Of a stretch of 41,241 nucleotides of DNA, positions 23,274-31,712 are shown in pieces. Location of the stretch: contig CAIOJR010000204.1 of assembly GCA_903858685.1 (NCBI GenBank), positions 1 to 41,241 on the forward strand. Reading direction: 5' to 3'. A program made the position numbers and the translations under genes. Position 1 is the first letter of the stretch. Every line of letters begins with the position of its first letter. The DNA comes from an uncultured Caulobacterales bacterium. Lineage in GTDB: Bacteria > Pseudomonadota > Alphaproteobacteria > Caulobacterales > Caulobacteraceae. Below the pieces are notes generated by a model. The model was not told where the DNA came from, did not search any database, and worked only from the letters and a program-made list of their open reading frames with translations.

Positions 23274-24092
23274 TTGAACGTCGCTCGACACATCTTGGAT
23301 GAACCCCTTTCCGACGTCCCGTCCGAAGCGTTCGCCCAGTGCTGGAACTGGGCCGCGCAGCATCTGCAGGACAAGATCCTGGCCTATACGGGCGGAGACG
23401 AACGCAAGGGCGGGTGGCGCAAAAGCGCGCTGATGGCGCCCTTTATCGAGCACCTGTCGTTCCGGATCGGCAACCAGCTCTATTTCGTGCTGGTGGAGGA
23501 CGTGTTTGACAGGGTCAAGGGGCCGGGCAATCGCGAGGGGTTGCTGAAAATTGCGCAGATCTGCAACGGCCATGCCTGCATCATGCCCATGCGCCACCGC
23601 CCCAGCCTGGGACTGGCCCGTCGCGAGGAGTCCTGGGCTGCGGTGCGATCTGGATGGGGCCTGGTCGGCGCGCGCAGCGCCTTGGAGGTTGACCCGTCTG
23701 CGCTGGCGACCGACGAGCAGATCGAACTGAGCGACTGGGAAGTGCATGACCTGGCCGTTCAGGTGATCCGGCAGGACCTGACCGAACGCGGTCGAAGACT
23801 GATCTCCTGGCAGTCCGACCCCACGCTCGACCCGTCCGTCTGGTTCATGGGCGACCAGGGACCGGAATGGGTGGTGGTGCGGGCGGCCCGACGGGCGACC
23901 ACGGCCTCAAGCGAAGCTCCGGCCAACTGGGCCGCCATCGTGCGGCGGCTGAAATCGCTTAGCCCGCATGGGCATTTCGCCTGGGTGCAGTTGGCGGCGA
24001 GGCCAGAGGATCTGGAGGCCGCAGCCGACGCAAGCTTGGCGCCGCTGTATCGCGGCCAGGTCGCCCATGTACGTTATGACGGCATTTCCTGA
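23274..24092 (+). CDS. Hypothetical protein (272 aa)
   Basis: The start is TTG 23274, preceded by GGAAAGAG. The protein is soluble, without signal peptide. Residues of about 60-75 (FRIGNQLYFVLVEDV) and 165-190 (WEVHDLAVQVIRQDLTERGR) are regular strand/helix segments. The segment SWQSDPTLDPSVWFMG and WVVVRAARR recall uncharacterised alphaproteobacterial proteins with a predicted restriction-endonuclease-like fold, but I cannot name catalytic residues. It stands alone between a divergent and a convergent gene. Confidence 0.75.
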   Translation: MNVARHILDEPLSDVPSEAFAQCWNWAAQHLQDKILAYTGGDERKGGWRKSALMAPFIEHLSFRIGNQLYFVLVEDVFDRVKGPGNREGLLKIAQICNGHACIMPMRHRPSLGLARREESWAAVRSGWGLVGARSALEVDPSALATDEQIELSDWEVHDLAVQVIRQDLTERGRRLISWQSDPTLDPSVWFMGDQGPEWVVVRAARRATTASSEAPANWAAIVRRLKSLSPHGHFAWVQLAARPEDLEAAADASLAPLYRGQVAHVRYDGIS

Positions 24093-24142
24093 TATCTTAT
24101 AAGGCCTTTACTCATAACCCTATATATTTAGAGCATTTTCTG

Positions 24143-24167
24143 CGACGAACCGGGGTCCATTTCGTCG
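24143..24167. terminator. Hairpin between convergent genes
   Basis: CGACGAA (24143-24149) pairs with TTCGTCG (24161-24167) between the 272-aa gene (plus) and the response-regulator gene (minus). It is placed to end transcription from both sides, but has no clean T-run. Confidence 0.3.
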
Positions 24168-24173
24168 GAAACT

Positions 24174-24542
24174 TTAGTCCGCAGCCAGAACGCCGGAAAT
24201 GGTGTCGATCATGGTCTTGATGCCGATGGGCTTGAGCATGAAGTTCTGGGCGCCCGCTTCCAGGCTTTTGACCTTGGCTTCGTGCCCGGTGTCGGCCGTG
24301 ACGACAATGATCGGCACCTTGGCTTTTTCGTCATCCCGCGCGCGAATGCGGCGGATGGCCTCCACCCCGTCCATGCCGGGCATGTGAAGGTCCATCAGCA
24401 CCAGATCGAACCTGTTCTGGTCAATCATGTCGAGACCTTCGAAGGCGTTGTTCGCCACCCGAAGATCGAACTTCAGTATGCCCATCACACCTTTCATCAC
24501 AGAGTGATTCAGAGGGTGATCATCGACGTAGAGAACCAGCAT
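24174..24542 (-). CDS. Single-domain response regulator (CheY-like)
   Basis: This 122-aa receiver domain has no output domain. All phosphorylation residues are present: acidic pair D7/D8 (YVDDHP), phospho-acceptor D51 (VLMDLHMPGMDG), T82 (VVTAD) and K104 (MLKPI). The MDLHMPGMDG loop and the C-terminal length resemble the DivK/CpdR-style and hybrid-kinase receivers that relay phosphate or bind partners. No histidine kinase gene is adjacent. The N-terminus MLVLYVDDH starts at ATG 24542 with a weak ribosome-binding site. Confidence 0.93.
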   Translation of the reverse strand: MLVLYVDDHPLNHSVMKGVMGILKFDLRVANNAFEGLDMIDQNRFDLVLMDLHMPGMDGVEAIRRIRARDDEKAKVPIIVVTADTGHEAKVKSLEAGAQNFMLKPIGIKTMIDTISGVLAAD

Positions 24543-24613
24543 TGGACGCCCAATCAGGGAAAGATAGTGAACGCTCTATTACGTCAATATCAATCAAACA
24601 TGAACCGATTGGA

Positions 24614-24648
24614 TAGATTTCATAAATCTATGGCCAACAGATGGCCAT
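24614..24648. repeat. Two tandem perfect hairpins
   Basis: TAGATTT-CAT-AAATCTA (24614-24630) is immediately followed by ATGGCCA-ACAGA-TGGCCAT (24630-24648) and a TTTC stretch. They lie in the 233-nt AT-rich gap upstream of the response-regulator gene and downstream of the MAPEG gene. A terminator for the MAPEG transcript or an operator is possible. Confidence 0.4.
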
Positions 24649-24775
24649 TTTCTCGAAACAAGGCGGTCAAATTTCGTTCATTTAGCGTCATAACTAGTAG
24701 AGCCCGAATGAAACATAGGCGAATAACGCTATATAATGTTCAATCATAGGCAGTTTTATTTCTTTGCCCCTGCGA

Positions 24776-25177
24776 TCAACCCGCCAAGGCCCCTTGAACA
24801 AGGGCGACGCACAGGGCCAGACCTGTAAAGTAGGTTCCAGCGGCGCCGATGAACCGCAGCGGATTGGGTCGCGCCATGGTGGCGGGCAGAACCATGCCCG
24901 CGACAAAGACATAGCGCAGCACGGTCACCGCAATCATGTCCCATACCACCCAGGGGGCGGGATTGTGGGCGCCAAGATAGAGAATGATGACCGCAAGATA
25001 AGGGGCGTATTCGGCCGTATTGGCGTGAGCACGAACCAGTTTGTGCAACTGTCCCGCCGGATCCGCATCATGGCCGATGAAGGTCTGAGAGGTTCCGCGC
25101 ACGGCAGACACCGCCAGTCCCAGTCCAAACAGCAAAAACCCCAGCGCGGCGGCGCAGACGACAGACACCGTGTTCAT
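24776..25177 (-). CDS. MAPEG family membrane protein
   Basis: This 133-aa protein has four hydrophobic segments (around residues 4-27, 55-75, 80-105, 112-131) and the family signature RAHANTAEYAPYLAVIILYL after the first helix. MAPEG proteins are trimeric membrane enzymes or relatives acting with glutathione; the exact reaction is unknown here. I chose ATG 25177, with GGGGGAA 9 nt upstream; the open frame continues 42 codons further without membrane-protein character. Confidence 0.88.
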   Translation of the reverse strand: MNTVSVVCAAALGFLLFGLGLAVSAVRGTSQTFIGHDADPAGQLHKLVRAHANTAEYAPYLAVIILYLGAHNPAPWVVWDMIAVTVLRYVFVAGMVLPATMARPNPLRFIGAAGTYFTGLALCVALVQGALAG

Positions 25178-25395
25178 CTTGGCGGTTCCCCCTAGATTTT
25201 CAGGCCTGAATTCAGGCTCGTCATCATAGAGCCTCGCCTCGAACCGAGCGTCAACCTGAAGGGAACTTCGATTTTCGTGTGGAGAAAGGTTGCTGGTAAC
25301 CAATTTTGAAAGACAATAAAGTCAAGCGATCAGATAAGATGACCCTCCACCGCACAGGCAAGAGGGCGTCGTTCGGCAGGATGGATCCGCAATAG

Positions 25396-26016
25396 ATGGA
25401 AAAGGGCGCGGGAAAGCCGCAACCCCGATATAATCTGACCAATGCGAAGGTCCTGCTGGTGGAGCCAAGCTCTCACGCCCTGGACATCCTGTGCCAGATC
25501 TTCGCAGGCTTTGGGGTCCGCTCGCCCTTTCGGTGCAACACAGCTGAAGATGCTCAGGCCATCGTGAAATCGTCAGAGCTGGATCTGATTGTCTGCGAGG
25601 CTAATCTTGAGGGCATGGACGGCTACGACTTTGTGCGTTGGCTGAGACGAAGCAACCTCGATCCCAACCGCTTTTGCGCCACCATCCTGCTCAGCGGCCA
25701 TACGCCCCTGTCGAAGGTGGACAATGCGCGCGCCTGCGGCGCCAATTTCGTCATCTCCAAGCCTCTGACGCCCAAGGCGATCATTGATCGCATTGTCTGG
25801 GTGTCGATCCAGAATCGTCCCTTCATAGAATGCGACACCTATCAGGGGCCGGACCGGCGCTTCCACTCCATCGGGCCGCCGCCCAATACGGAAGGGCGCC
25901 GCTCCACTGACCTGTCGCTGGAGGTGGGCGACGCCGTCGCGCCTAATATGAGCCAGGACGATATTGACGCGCTTCTGACTCCCAAGGTGACCAAGGCGCC
26001 GCCGGCCAAGATCTGA
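25396..26016 (+). CDS. Degenerate receiver-domain protein with FliM-like C-terminal peptide
   Basis: Residues of about 17-140 form a receiver fold, but the phospho-acceptor position is Glu: DLIVCEANLEGMDG, E68, aligned with DLVLMDLHMPGMDG of the intact regulator nearby. The acidic pair is reduced to E23-P24, while S100 and K122 (ISKPLTP) are kept. Glu can mimic phospho-Asp, so a constitutively active or unphosphorylatable state is expected. Residues 140-180 carry a YQGPDRR...GRRSTD basic linker seen in alphaproteobacterial receivers. The tail (MSQDDIDALL, 185-194) closely resembles the CheY-binding peptide at the FliM N-terminus (SQxEIDALL). It may bind phospho-CheY or a flagellar/chemotaxis partner. 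No chemotaxis gene is adjacent. Confidence 0.85.
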   Translation: MEKGAGKPQPRYNLTNAKVLLVEPSSHALDILCQIFAGFGVRSPFRCNTAEDAQAIVKSSELDLIVCEANLEGMDGYDFVRWLRRSNLDPNRFCATILLSGHTPLSKVDNARACGANFVISKPLTPKAIIDRIVWVSIQNRPFIECDTYQGPDRRFHSIGPPPNTEGRRSTDLSLEVGDAVAPNMSQDDIDALLTPKVTKAPPAKI

Positions 26017-26020
26017 TCTG

Positions 26021-26045
26021 CGGCGAATCACGGCGATATTCGCCG
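26021..26045 (+). terminator. Possible terminator after the receiver gene
   Basis: CGGCGAAT (26021-26028) pairs perfectly with ATTCGCCG (26038-26045), starting 5 nt after the stop codon. No T-run follows. Between here and the Hint gene at 26304 the DNA is AT-richer, and a TATTAT near 26229-26234 may be part of that gene's promoter. Confidence 0.35.
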
Positions 26046-26303
26046 GCGTGAACGGTGGTGATTCGGTTTCGCGCGCCGGGGGATTCACCAGTTCATAGGC
26101 ATTTCAGGCAAAATCATCACGTTTCGTCTCGATTTAAATGCAGCCAGTCTCAAATTCGCCTGCGAGGTTTGCGCTCTCCGATATTAACCGTAAGGCTCCG
26201 ATGGAAGTTGTTCTGTCGTTGATCTCGTTATTATTGACGCCGGAACAGATCAAATCATGTCTCCGGGGCCTATCCGGGCCACCGATTTAAAAGGTTAACA
26301 GTC

Positions 26304-27569
26304 ATGGCGAGTCTTTCCTTCACGGTTCAGGACAATGTTGCGCCCATCAAGACAACAAGTCTGGCCAATGACGCCTATTCCAATGATTCAACCCCGACCA
26401 TTACGGTCGATCTGACCAACGCCAGCGCGGTCAAGGGCGAGTGGGTCAATCTGTTCGACGGCGCGACCTTCCTGGGCGCCGTGCGACTGACCCAGAGCAT
26501 GATCAACGCCGGGTCGGCCACCATCAAGACGACGGCCCTGCCGGACGGCGCCAACACATTCAGCGTCACGCTGTCGGCCCACCCGCAGACCGCAACGGGC
26601 AGTGCAAGCTATTCGCCGATCCTGACCTCCACGACCCTGAGGGACAATATCGACACCGCCACACCGGTCATTTCCAACATCGAGGTGGCTGGAAATAATG
26701 AGCTGACCAAGGCCGAGGATCTGGCGGGCTTCACCGTCACGGGCCGGGTCAATGGCGACTACGGCGCGCTGATCGGACAGACCGTGACGGTGTCCATCCA
26801 TAATGGCTCAACCCAGATCGACAGCCTGACCGCCACCCTGGTGGACGACGGCAGCGGCAATCTGGTGTTCCAGGTCGCGTTCAAGCCCGGAGAGGCCCTG
26901 CCCAAGGGCGTCTACCAGGTGACGGCGTCTGTCACCGACACGGCCGGAAACGCCGGCCACCAGAACCAGACCTTCGCCTCCACCGCCTGCTTCGTGGCCG
27001 GTACGATGATCCGCACCGCCACCGGGGAAGCCGCGATCGAGACCCTGAAGATCGGCGATCTGATCGCCACCGCGGACGGCCAGATCAAGCCGGTGCGCTG
27101 GATCGGCCGCAATACGGTGTCTCTGGTCTTTGCAGACCCCCTGCGCACCCTGCCCATCCTGATCAAGGCTGGCGCGCTCAGCGAAAATGTCCCCTCGCGC
27201 GATCTGCGCCTATCGCCTGACCACGCCGTGCTGGTCGAGGGCCTGCTGGTTCAGGCGGGCGCTCTGGTGAACGGCGCCTCGATCATTCGCGACACCACCG
27301 CGCCCCAGACCTTTGTCTATTACCATGTGGAACTGACCGACCACGCTCTGATCCTGGCGGAAAATACGCCCGCCGAGACCTTCATCGACAATGTGGACCG
27401 CATGTCGTTCGACAACTGGGATGAGCATCAGGCCCTCTATGCGGCCCCGTCGCCCATGACGGAAATGGCCTATCCCCGCGCCAAGGCCCATCGCCAGGTG
27501 CCGACCGCGCTTCGCCGCCTGTTGGCCGAACGCGCCGAGGCCATCTCGGACATTGCAGCGGCAGCCTGA
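26304..27569 (+). CDS. Ig-like plus Hint domain protein A
   Basis: This 421-aa protein has no signal peptide. Residues 1-225 are beta-rich, Thr/Ser/Asn-rich Ig-like or cadherin-like modules (TPTITVDLTNAS, DGANTFSVTLSA, DTAGNAG). At C229 a Hint_2-type domain begins: CFVAGTMIRTATGEAAIETL, IGDLIATADG, VRWIGRNTVSL, SPDHAVLV (H307), YYHVEL (H341), FIDNVDRMSFDNWDE. Hint domains catalyse N-S acyl shift and self-cleavage; there is no terminal HN dipeptide for splicing, so cleavage before C229 is the most that can be inferred. The C-terminus (MAYPRAKAHRQVP) is shared with protein B. An AAAAGG lies 11 nt upstream of ATG. Export, perhaps by a type I system, is likely but not shown. Confidence 0.88.
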   Translation: MASLSFTVQDNVAPIKTTSLANDAYSNDSTPTITVDLTNASAVKGEWVNLFDGATFLGAVRLTQSMINAGSATIKTTALPDGANTFSVTLSAHPQTATGSASYSPILTSTTLRDNIDTATPVISNIEVAGNNELTKAEDLAGFTVTGRVNGDYGALIGQTVTVSIHNGSTQIDSLTATLVDDGSGNLVFQVAFKPGEALPKGVYQVTASVTDTAGNAGHQNQTFASTACFVAGTMIRTATGEAAIETLKIGDLIATADGQIKPVRWIGRNTVSLVFADPLRTLPILIKAGALSENVPSRDLRLSPDHAVLVEGLLVQAGALVNGASIIRDTTAPQTFVYYHVELTDHALILAENTPAETFIDNVDRMSFDNWDEHQALYAAPSPMTEMAYPRAKAHRQVPTALRRLLAERAEAISDIAAAA

Positions 27570-27620
27570 TCCAGGCACACCGGAACGGAACGGAACCGAT
27601 CCGAACCGGACCAAACAGAC

Positions 27621-27660
27621 AGGCCCGCCGCTCCATAGGGAACGGCGGGCCTTTATTCTT
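27621..27660. terminator. Terminator between the two convergent Hint genes
   Basis: AGGCCCGCCG (27621-27630) pairs perfectly over 10 bp with CGGCGGGCCT (27643-27652), loop CTCCATAGGGAA, followed by TTATTCTT. It would terminate protein A's transcript, and the minus-strand transcript of protein B would be stopped before it. Just upstream (27586-27612) is a short run of GGAAC/GAACC repeats. Confidence 0.75.
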
Positions 27661-27725
27661 CTATGCCCGCACGCCATCAGGCGGACAGGTCAGCCTGTTG
27701 AGCCGGCGCGAAGACCGGCGCCGGA

Positions 27726-28991
27726 TCAGGCCGCCCGAACAGCGTGTTCGGCGCCAATCTCCACAGCACGCTCCGCCAGACGCTGACGGATTGCGGCCGG
27801 CACCTGACGATGGGCCTTGGCCCGGGGATAGGCCATCTCGGACATGGGCGCGACCTTGCCATAGAGCGCCTGATGCTCATCCCAGTTGTCGAACGACATA
27901 CGCTCCACATTGTCGATGAAGGTCTCGGCGGGCGTGTTTTCCGCCAGGATCAGGGAATGGTCGTTCAGTTCCACATGATAATAGGTGAAGGTCTGGGGGA
28001 CATGGGTCTCGCGCAGGATCGAGGCGCCGTTCACCAGCGCGCCCGCCTGGACCAGCACGCCATCGACCAGAAGCGCATGTTCCGGCGAGACCAGCAGGTC
28101 GCGGGACGGAACGTTTTCGCCGAGTGCGCCGGCCTTGATCCGGATCGGCAGGGCGCGCAGAGGATCAGCAAACACCAGGGACACCGTATTGCGGCCGATC
28201 CAGCGAACCGGCTCAACCCGCGCATCACTCGTCAGCACCTCGTCTCCGATGGACAGGGCCTCAACAGCCACTTCGCCCCTGGGCGTGCGGATCATGGTGC
28301 CCGGCATGAAGCAGATGATCGTGGTGAAGGCCGTGGTGTTGGACGTGGAATGGCCGACATTATCCGTCAGCGAGACCTGCACGGTGTAGCTGTCCGGCGG
28401 CAGAGGCTCGCCACCGGTAAACTGGGCCTGGAAGGTGAAGCCGCCATGACCATCCGAAACCAGCTTGGCGGTCACCTCGTCGATCAGATCAGAGCCCTTG
28501 TAGAGGATGTCGACCGTCACCGACTGACCCGCAAGCGCGGCGCCATTGCCCGCCACATTGCCCGTCACCGTAACGCCCGCGGCCAGTTGCGCGGCGTTGA
28601 CCGTGTCGGCGCTGCCGACCACCACGTTGGAAATGGTGGGGGTGCTGGTGATGATATTGTCGACAAAGGCCGTCGTGGTCGACTGCAGGGCGGCAGGATA
28701 GGTGGCAGGGGTCTGGGAGTGCAGGGCCGGGGTCGCCGACAGGGTGGCCGTCAGGCTATAGGCGCCTTCCGTCAGGGCCGGGGGCTGCAAGCTGATCGAT
28801 CCAGCAGACAGGTCGGCGGCGGTCACCTTGTGGGCGCCGATCACCAGGCCATCATTAAATATATTAATCCATTCACCGACCTTCACCGTCGATGCATCGA
28901 ACGAAACGCTAATTTCCGGCTGTGCATCGGATGACAGCGCACCGCTCGTAAGCGTTCCAGTAGTATCGGCAACTGACAGGGTTAGCGACAT
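27726..28991 (-). CDS. Ig-like plus Hint domain protein B
   Basis: This is also 421 aa, with the same architecture as protein A and in opposite orientation, tail to tail. The Ig-like half (1-224) shares only scattered residues with A. The Hint half starts at C227 (CFMPGTMIRTPRGEVAVEAL) and continues VRWIGRNTVSLVFADPLRALP, NVPSRDLLVSPEHALLV, YYHVELNDHSLILAENTP, NVERMSFDNWDEHQALY and MAYPRAKAHRQVP, nearly identical to A by eye. Predicted secreted or surface self-cleaving protein. Its promoter lies in the 28992-29213 gap, where AACGTAATGTTTCC-type AT-rich DNA occurs. Confidence 0.88.
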   Translation of the reverse strand: MSLTLSVADTTGTLTSGALSSDAQPEISVSFDASTVKVGEWINIFNDGLVIGAHKVTAADLSAGSISLQPPALTEGAYSLTATLSATPALHSQTPATYPAALQSTTTAFVDNIITSTPTISNVVVGSADTVNAAQLAAGVTVTGNVAGNGAALAGQSVTVDILYKGSDLIDEVTAKLVSDGHGGFTFQAQFTGGEPLPPDSYTVQVSLTDNVGHSTSNTTAFTTIICFMPGTMIRTPRGEVAVEALSIGDEVLTSDARVEPVRWIGRNTVSLVFADPLRALPIRIKAGALGENVPSRDLLVSPEHALLVDGVLVQAGALVNGASILRETHVPQTFTYYHVELNDHSLILAENTPAETFIDNVERMSFDNWDEHQALYGKVAPMSEMAYPRAKAHRQVPAAIRQRLAERAVEIGAEHAVRAA

Positions 28992-29213
28992 CTAAATCTC
29001 CATCCATCAACAACCGATTTTCTCGGTGTTTGTTTAGCGATTACGTTTGGAAACATTACGTTAACCTTGAGTTCAACGCCGCGTTTCCTTGCGGGCAGAC
29101 TTTCTCGCGAAACTCCGGCCCGTCAACAACGCACAGGGGAATTGAGACAAAATAGATGTAATTGGAGATTTTATGAGTGGATTTCTGAAGCGGGCGCCGT
29201 CTGAGCGCGGCCC

Positions 29214-30305
29214 TCAACCCCTCAGGAGCGCGATCAGCCGTCCGTCGACCGCAGTGGAGGCCGACGCCCGCAAGCCATCGCGGGCCGAAATCCGCGCCTT
29301 GACCGGGCTGACGCCATAGACCGCCTTGAAGGCGCGCGTAAAGGCGCCGGCGCTTTCGAACCCCCAGCGCGCCGCGATAGTCTCCACCTTGCGGTCGGCC
29401 AGTCCGGGATTGGCGAGATCGACAAAGGCGCGCTGCAGCCTTTGTTTGCGCACATAGGCGATCACACCCTCGACCGGTTCGAACAGACGGTAGAGCGAGG
29501 CCCGCGACATGCCGAACGTGGCCGCGATCATTTCCGGGTTCAGTTCTGAGGAGGCCAGGTTCTGGTCAATGAAGCGACGAATGGTCAGCATGGACGCGGG
29601 CGCCTGATCCAGACGCCCCCGCCCCTGCATCTCCACCTCCAGCGGCAGGATGCGGAGCAGCAACCCCAGGACGCCCTCGATCAACGCATCCAGTTCGCGG
29701 ATCGTGGTGCGGCCCGCCGCCGCCGCCAGGCTCGCCACGCCGGCGCGGGCCACAGACGCGGTCGTGCGGTCCGCCGCCAGGACAAGCCCGTGAACAGCGC
29801 GCTCATCCATCAGGCTGGACGACAGACGCGCACGCGGCGCCCAGAGCGTAATATCGCCGCCCGGCGCCTCCAGGTGCAGTTCGACCGGTTGGAGCATGTC
29901 GAGCAGATAGAGCCCCCCGGTCTCGACCAGAATCGCGGGCGCGCCTGGCCCCGTGCTCACCCTCACACGCCCCGCCGTGACCAGTCGAACGGCCACCAGA
30001 TCAAGCCCGCCGCCTGCAATGACATCCATATCCCGATTGAGCACCGCCGGATCGCAGTGCGACTGGCTCAGCGTCGCTCGCCCGGTGGACCAGGCCTGTA
30101 ATCCTGCGTCAAAGGCGCTGTCCGCTCCGATGGGCGCCACATTGAACACGCCGTCCAGCCCACGCCGAAAGGCGCCCAGCCCGTCTGGACGAGGTTGCAG
30201 GATCAAGCTTTGCGGTCGAAGCGCCTGTCCCGGCTCCATTCCCGTCCCATCGTCAGTAAAAGAGCCCAGATCCGGTGTCGCGATCGGCTCGGCGCCACAG
30301 TCCAC
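29214..30305 (-). CDS. AraC family transcriptional regulator
   Basis: This 363-aa protein has an N-terminal sensing half with beta-strands (VRLVTAGRVRVSTGPG, LLDMLQPVELHL) and a C-terminal AraC double helix-turn-helix from about residue 245. Helix 3 of the first motif is MIAATFGMSRASLYRLFEPVEG and the second is VETIAARWGFESAGAFTRAFKAVYGVSP. The first half matches the AraC-binding-like family found with helical C-termini in alphaproteobacteria. Its start is ATG 30305; ATG 30239 is a weaker alternative. It is divergent from the tad-like genes and may control them or the Hint gene; this is inference. Confidence 0.9.
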   Translation of the reverse strand: MDCGAEPIATPDLGSFTDDGTGMEPGQALRPQSLILQPRPDGLGAFRRGLDGVFNVAPIGADSAFDAGLQAWSTGRATLSQSHCDPAVLNRDMDVIAGGGLDLVAVRLVTAGRVRVSTGPGAPAILVETGGLYLLDMLQPVELHLEAPGGDITLWAPRARLSSSLMDERAVHGLVLAADRTTASVARAGVASLAAAAGRTTIRELDALIEGVLGLLLRILPLEVEMQGRGRLDQAPASMLTIRRFIDQNLASSELNPEMIAATFGMSRASLYRLFEPVEGVIAYVRKQRLQRAFVDLANPGLADRKVETIAARWGFESAGAFTRAFKAVYGVSPVKARISARDGLRASASTAVDGRLIALLRG

Positions 30306-30607
30306 CCATTAGACCCGAACTGACCATCCCATCCAATCCGATACGCCACGAAGATCGGCCACATCTGGGCTGCAACCCTTGCCACCGGAAGGGCGTAAAT
30401 ACTTCGCCGCCACGTCAAGATGCAAATTGAGTGGGAAAACTCCTTCTAAAACAACGTGATCAGTTAGCATGCCCATTGGAAATTAGGGATAGTTGATCAC
30501 CAGACCTTAATGGCGCGGGTCAATTCTGCGCCCAACCCTGCCGACGCCGCCCGACACCTCCCCTCTCGTCGCGGCGACGCCCCGGCAGGGGAATCAGGCG
30601 GGGTGTC
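30306..30607. other. Divergent intergenic region, AraC gene versus tadE-like operon
   Basis: I see no gene in these 302 nt. The right part is AT-rich and contains a perfect 7-bp inverted repeat, GTGATCA (30456-30462) and TGATCAC (30494-30500), 31 nt apart, which could be an operator. The last 70 nt before the tadE-like start are GC-rich without features I can name. Confidence 0.35.
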
Positions 30608-31141
30608 ATGTGGTTTCGGGCTGGACGCAGGCTTTCACAGTTTGGACGCAGCACGCGCGGTGCAGCGGCGGTGGAGTTTGCGCTGGTCTCGGCCCCGCTG
30701 GTGGCCATCATCCTGGCCATGCTCCAGACATCGATGGTCTTCTTCTTTGAACAGACCCTCCAGACGGTGGCTCAGCGCTCCGCCCGCCAGCTGATGACCG
30801 GCGCCGCCCAGAAGGCCAGTATGACCCAGTCTCAGTTTCATAACCTGGTCTGCACCAATGCGGGCAACCTGTTCACCTGCAGCAATATCATGGTGGATGT
30901 ACAGGCGGCCTCGACCTTCTCGGCGACCAGCACCTCGCCCATATCGCTGACCTATAACGGCAATGGCGCGGTAACAAACACGTGGAACTACAGCCCCGGC
31001 AATCCCGGTGACGTGGTGATCGTGCGGCTGATGTATGACTGGCCCGTCTTCGGACAAATGATGGGCCTTGGGCTGAACAATCAGCCCGATGGCGGCTATC
31101 TGATGGTGGCCACCGCCGTCTTCAAGAACGAGCCCTATTGA
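30608..31141 (+). CDS. TadE-like pilus assembly protein 1
   Basis: The product has 177 residues. A basic N-terminus (RAGRRLSQFGRSTRG) precedes the single N-terminal transmembrane segment AAAVEFALVSAPLVAIILAMLQTSMVFFFE, the TadE-family hallmark (G-x-A-x-VEFA). The remainder is an extracytoplasmic pseudopilin-like domain with two cysteines (LVCTNAGNLFTC) that may form a disulfide. TadE-type minor pilins are processed by TadV and act in the Tad/Flp pilus. No other tad genes (ATPase, prepilin) are in the window. The stop overlaps the next start. Confidence 0.85.
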   Translation: MWFRAGRRLSQFGRSTRGAAAVEFALVSAPLVAIILAMLQTSMVFFFEQTLQTVAQRSARQLMTGAAQKASMTQSQFHNLVCTNAGNLFTCSNIMVDVQAASTFSATSTSPISLTYNGNGAVTNTWNYSPGNPGDVVIVRLMYDWPVFGQMMGLGLNNQPDGGYLMVATAVFKNEPY

Positions 31142-31704
31142 TGGCCCGCGCCCAACGCCTCCCCGATCACATGGCGGCGTTCTGCGCCCGTTTCGCGAGC
31201 AACCGGCGCGGCGTGGCGGCGGTGGAGTTCGCTCTGATCTTTCCGTTCCTGATGATGGTCTATTTCGGTGGATTTGAAATCTGCCGCGCGACCGCCACCT
31301 ATCGCAAGCTGGCGGACACCACGGTGGAGCTGGCCAATATCAGCGCCCAGTACACCTCCATGACGGCCAATGACGTTTCGACCGTGATGAACGCGTCAGC
31401 CCAGATCATGGCGCCCTACGCCACGCAGAATCTGTCGATCGTCCTGTCTGAAGTGACCACGGACGCCTCCAGCAACGCCACCGTGACCTGGAGCAGCGCC
31501 TTCAACGGGGCCGTTCCCCTGGGCGTCGGGACGGCGGTCGCCATGCCCACCGGCCTGAGCTCTCCGTCCAGCAACTATATTCTGGTCCAGACCGCCTATA
31601 ATTATACGCCAACGGTTGGCGCACAATTCATCGGCGCCATGCCGATGAGCGACCAGATCTTCATCATTCCGCGCCAGTCGCCCTCAATCCCCTATACCGG
31701 CTAG
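31141..31704 (+). CDS. TadE-like pilus assembly protein 2
   Basis: The ATG shares its first base with the preceding TGA (TGATG), so translation is coupled. The 187-aa product has the RRGVAAVEFALIFPFLMMVYFGGFEICRA TadE signature, cut here at residues of about 22-50, then a Thr/Ser/Asn-rich extracytoplasmic region. It is a second minor-pilin-like protein, probably a partner of the first. Similar tandem tadE-tadE-tadG sets are usual in Caulobacterales. Confidence 0.85.
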   Translation: MARAQRLPDHMAAFCARFASNRRGVAAVEFALIFPFLMMVYFGGFEICRATATYRKLADTTVELANISAQYTSMTANDVSTVMNASAQIMAPYATQNLSIVLSEVTTDASSNATVTWSSAFNGAVPLGVGTAVAMPTGLSSPSSNYILVQTAYNYTPTVGAQFIGAMPMSDQIFIIPRQSPSIPYTG

Positions 31705-31712
31705 AGGGCGCC

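Noticed and set aside
29173-29319. 48-codon plus-strand frame with a good GGAG ribosome-binding site
   Set aside because: Most of it is antisense to the C-terminus of the AraC regulator and has the composition of an antisense frame.
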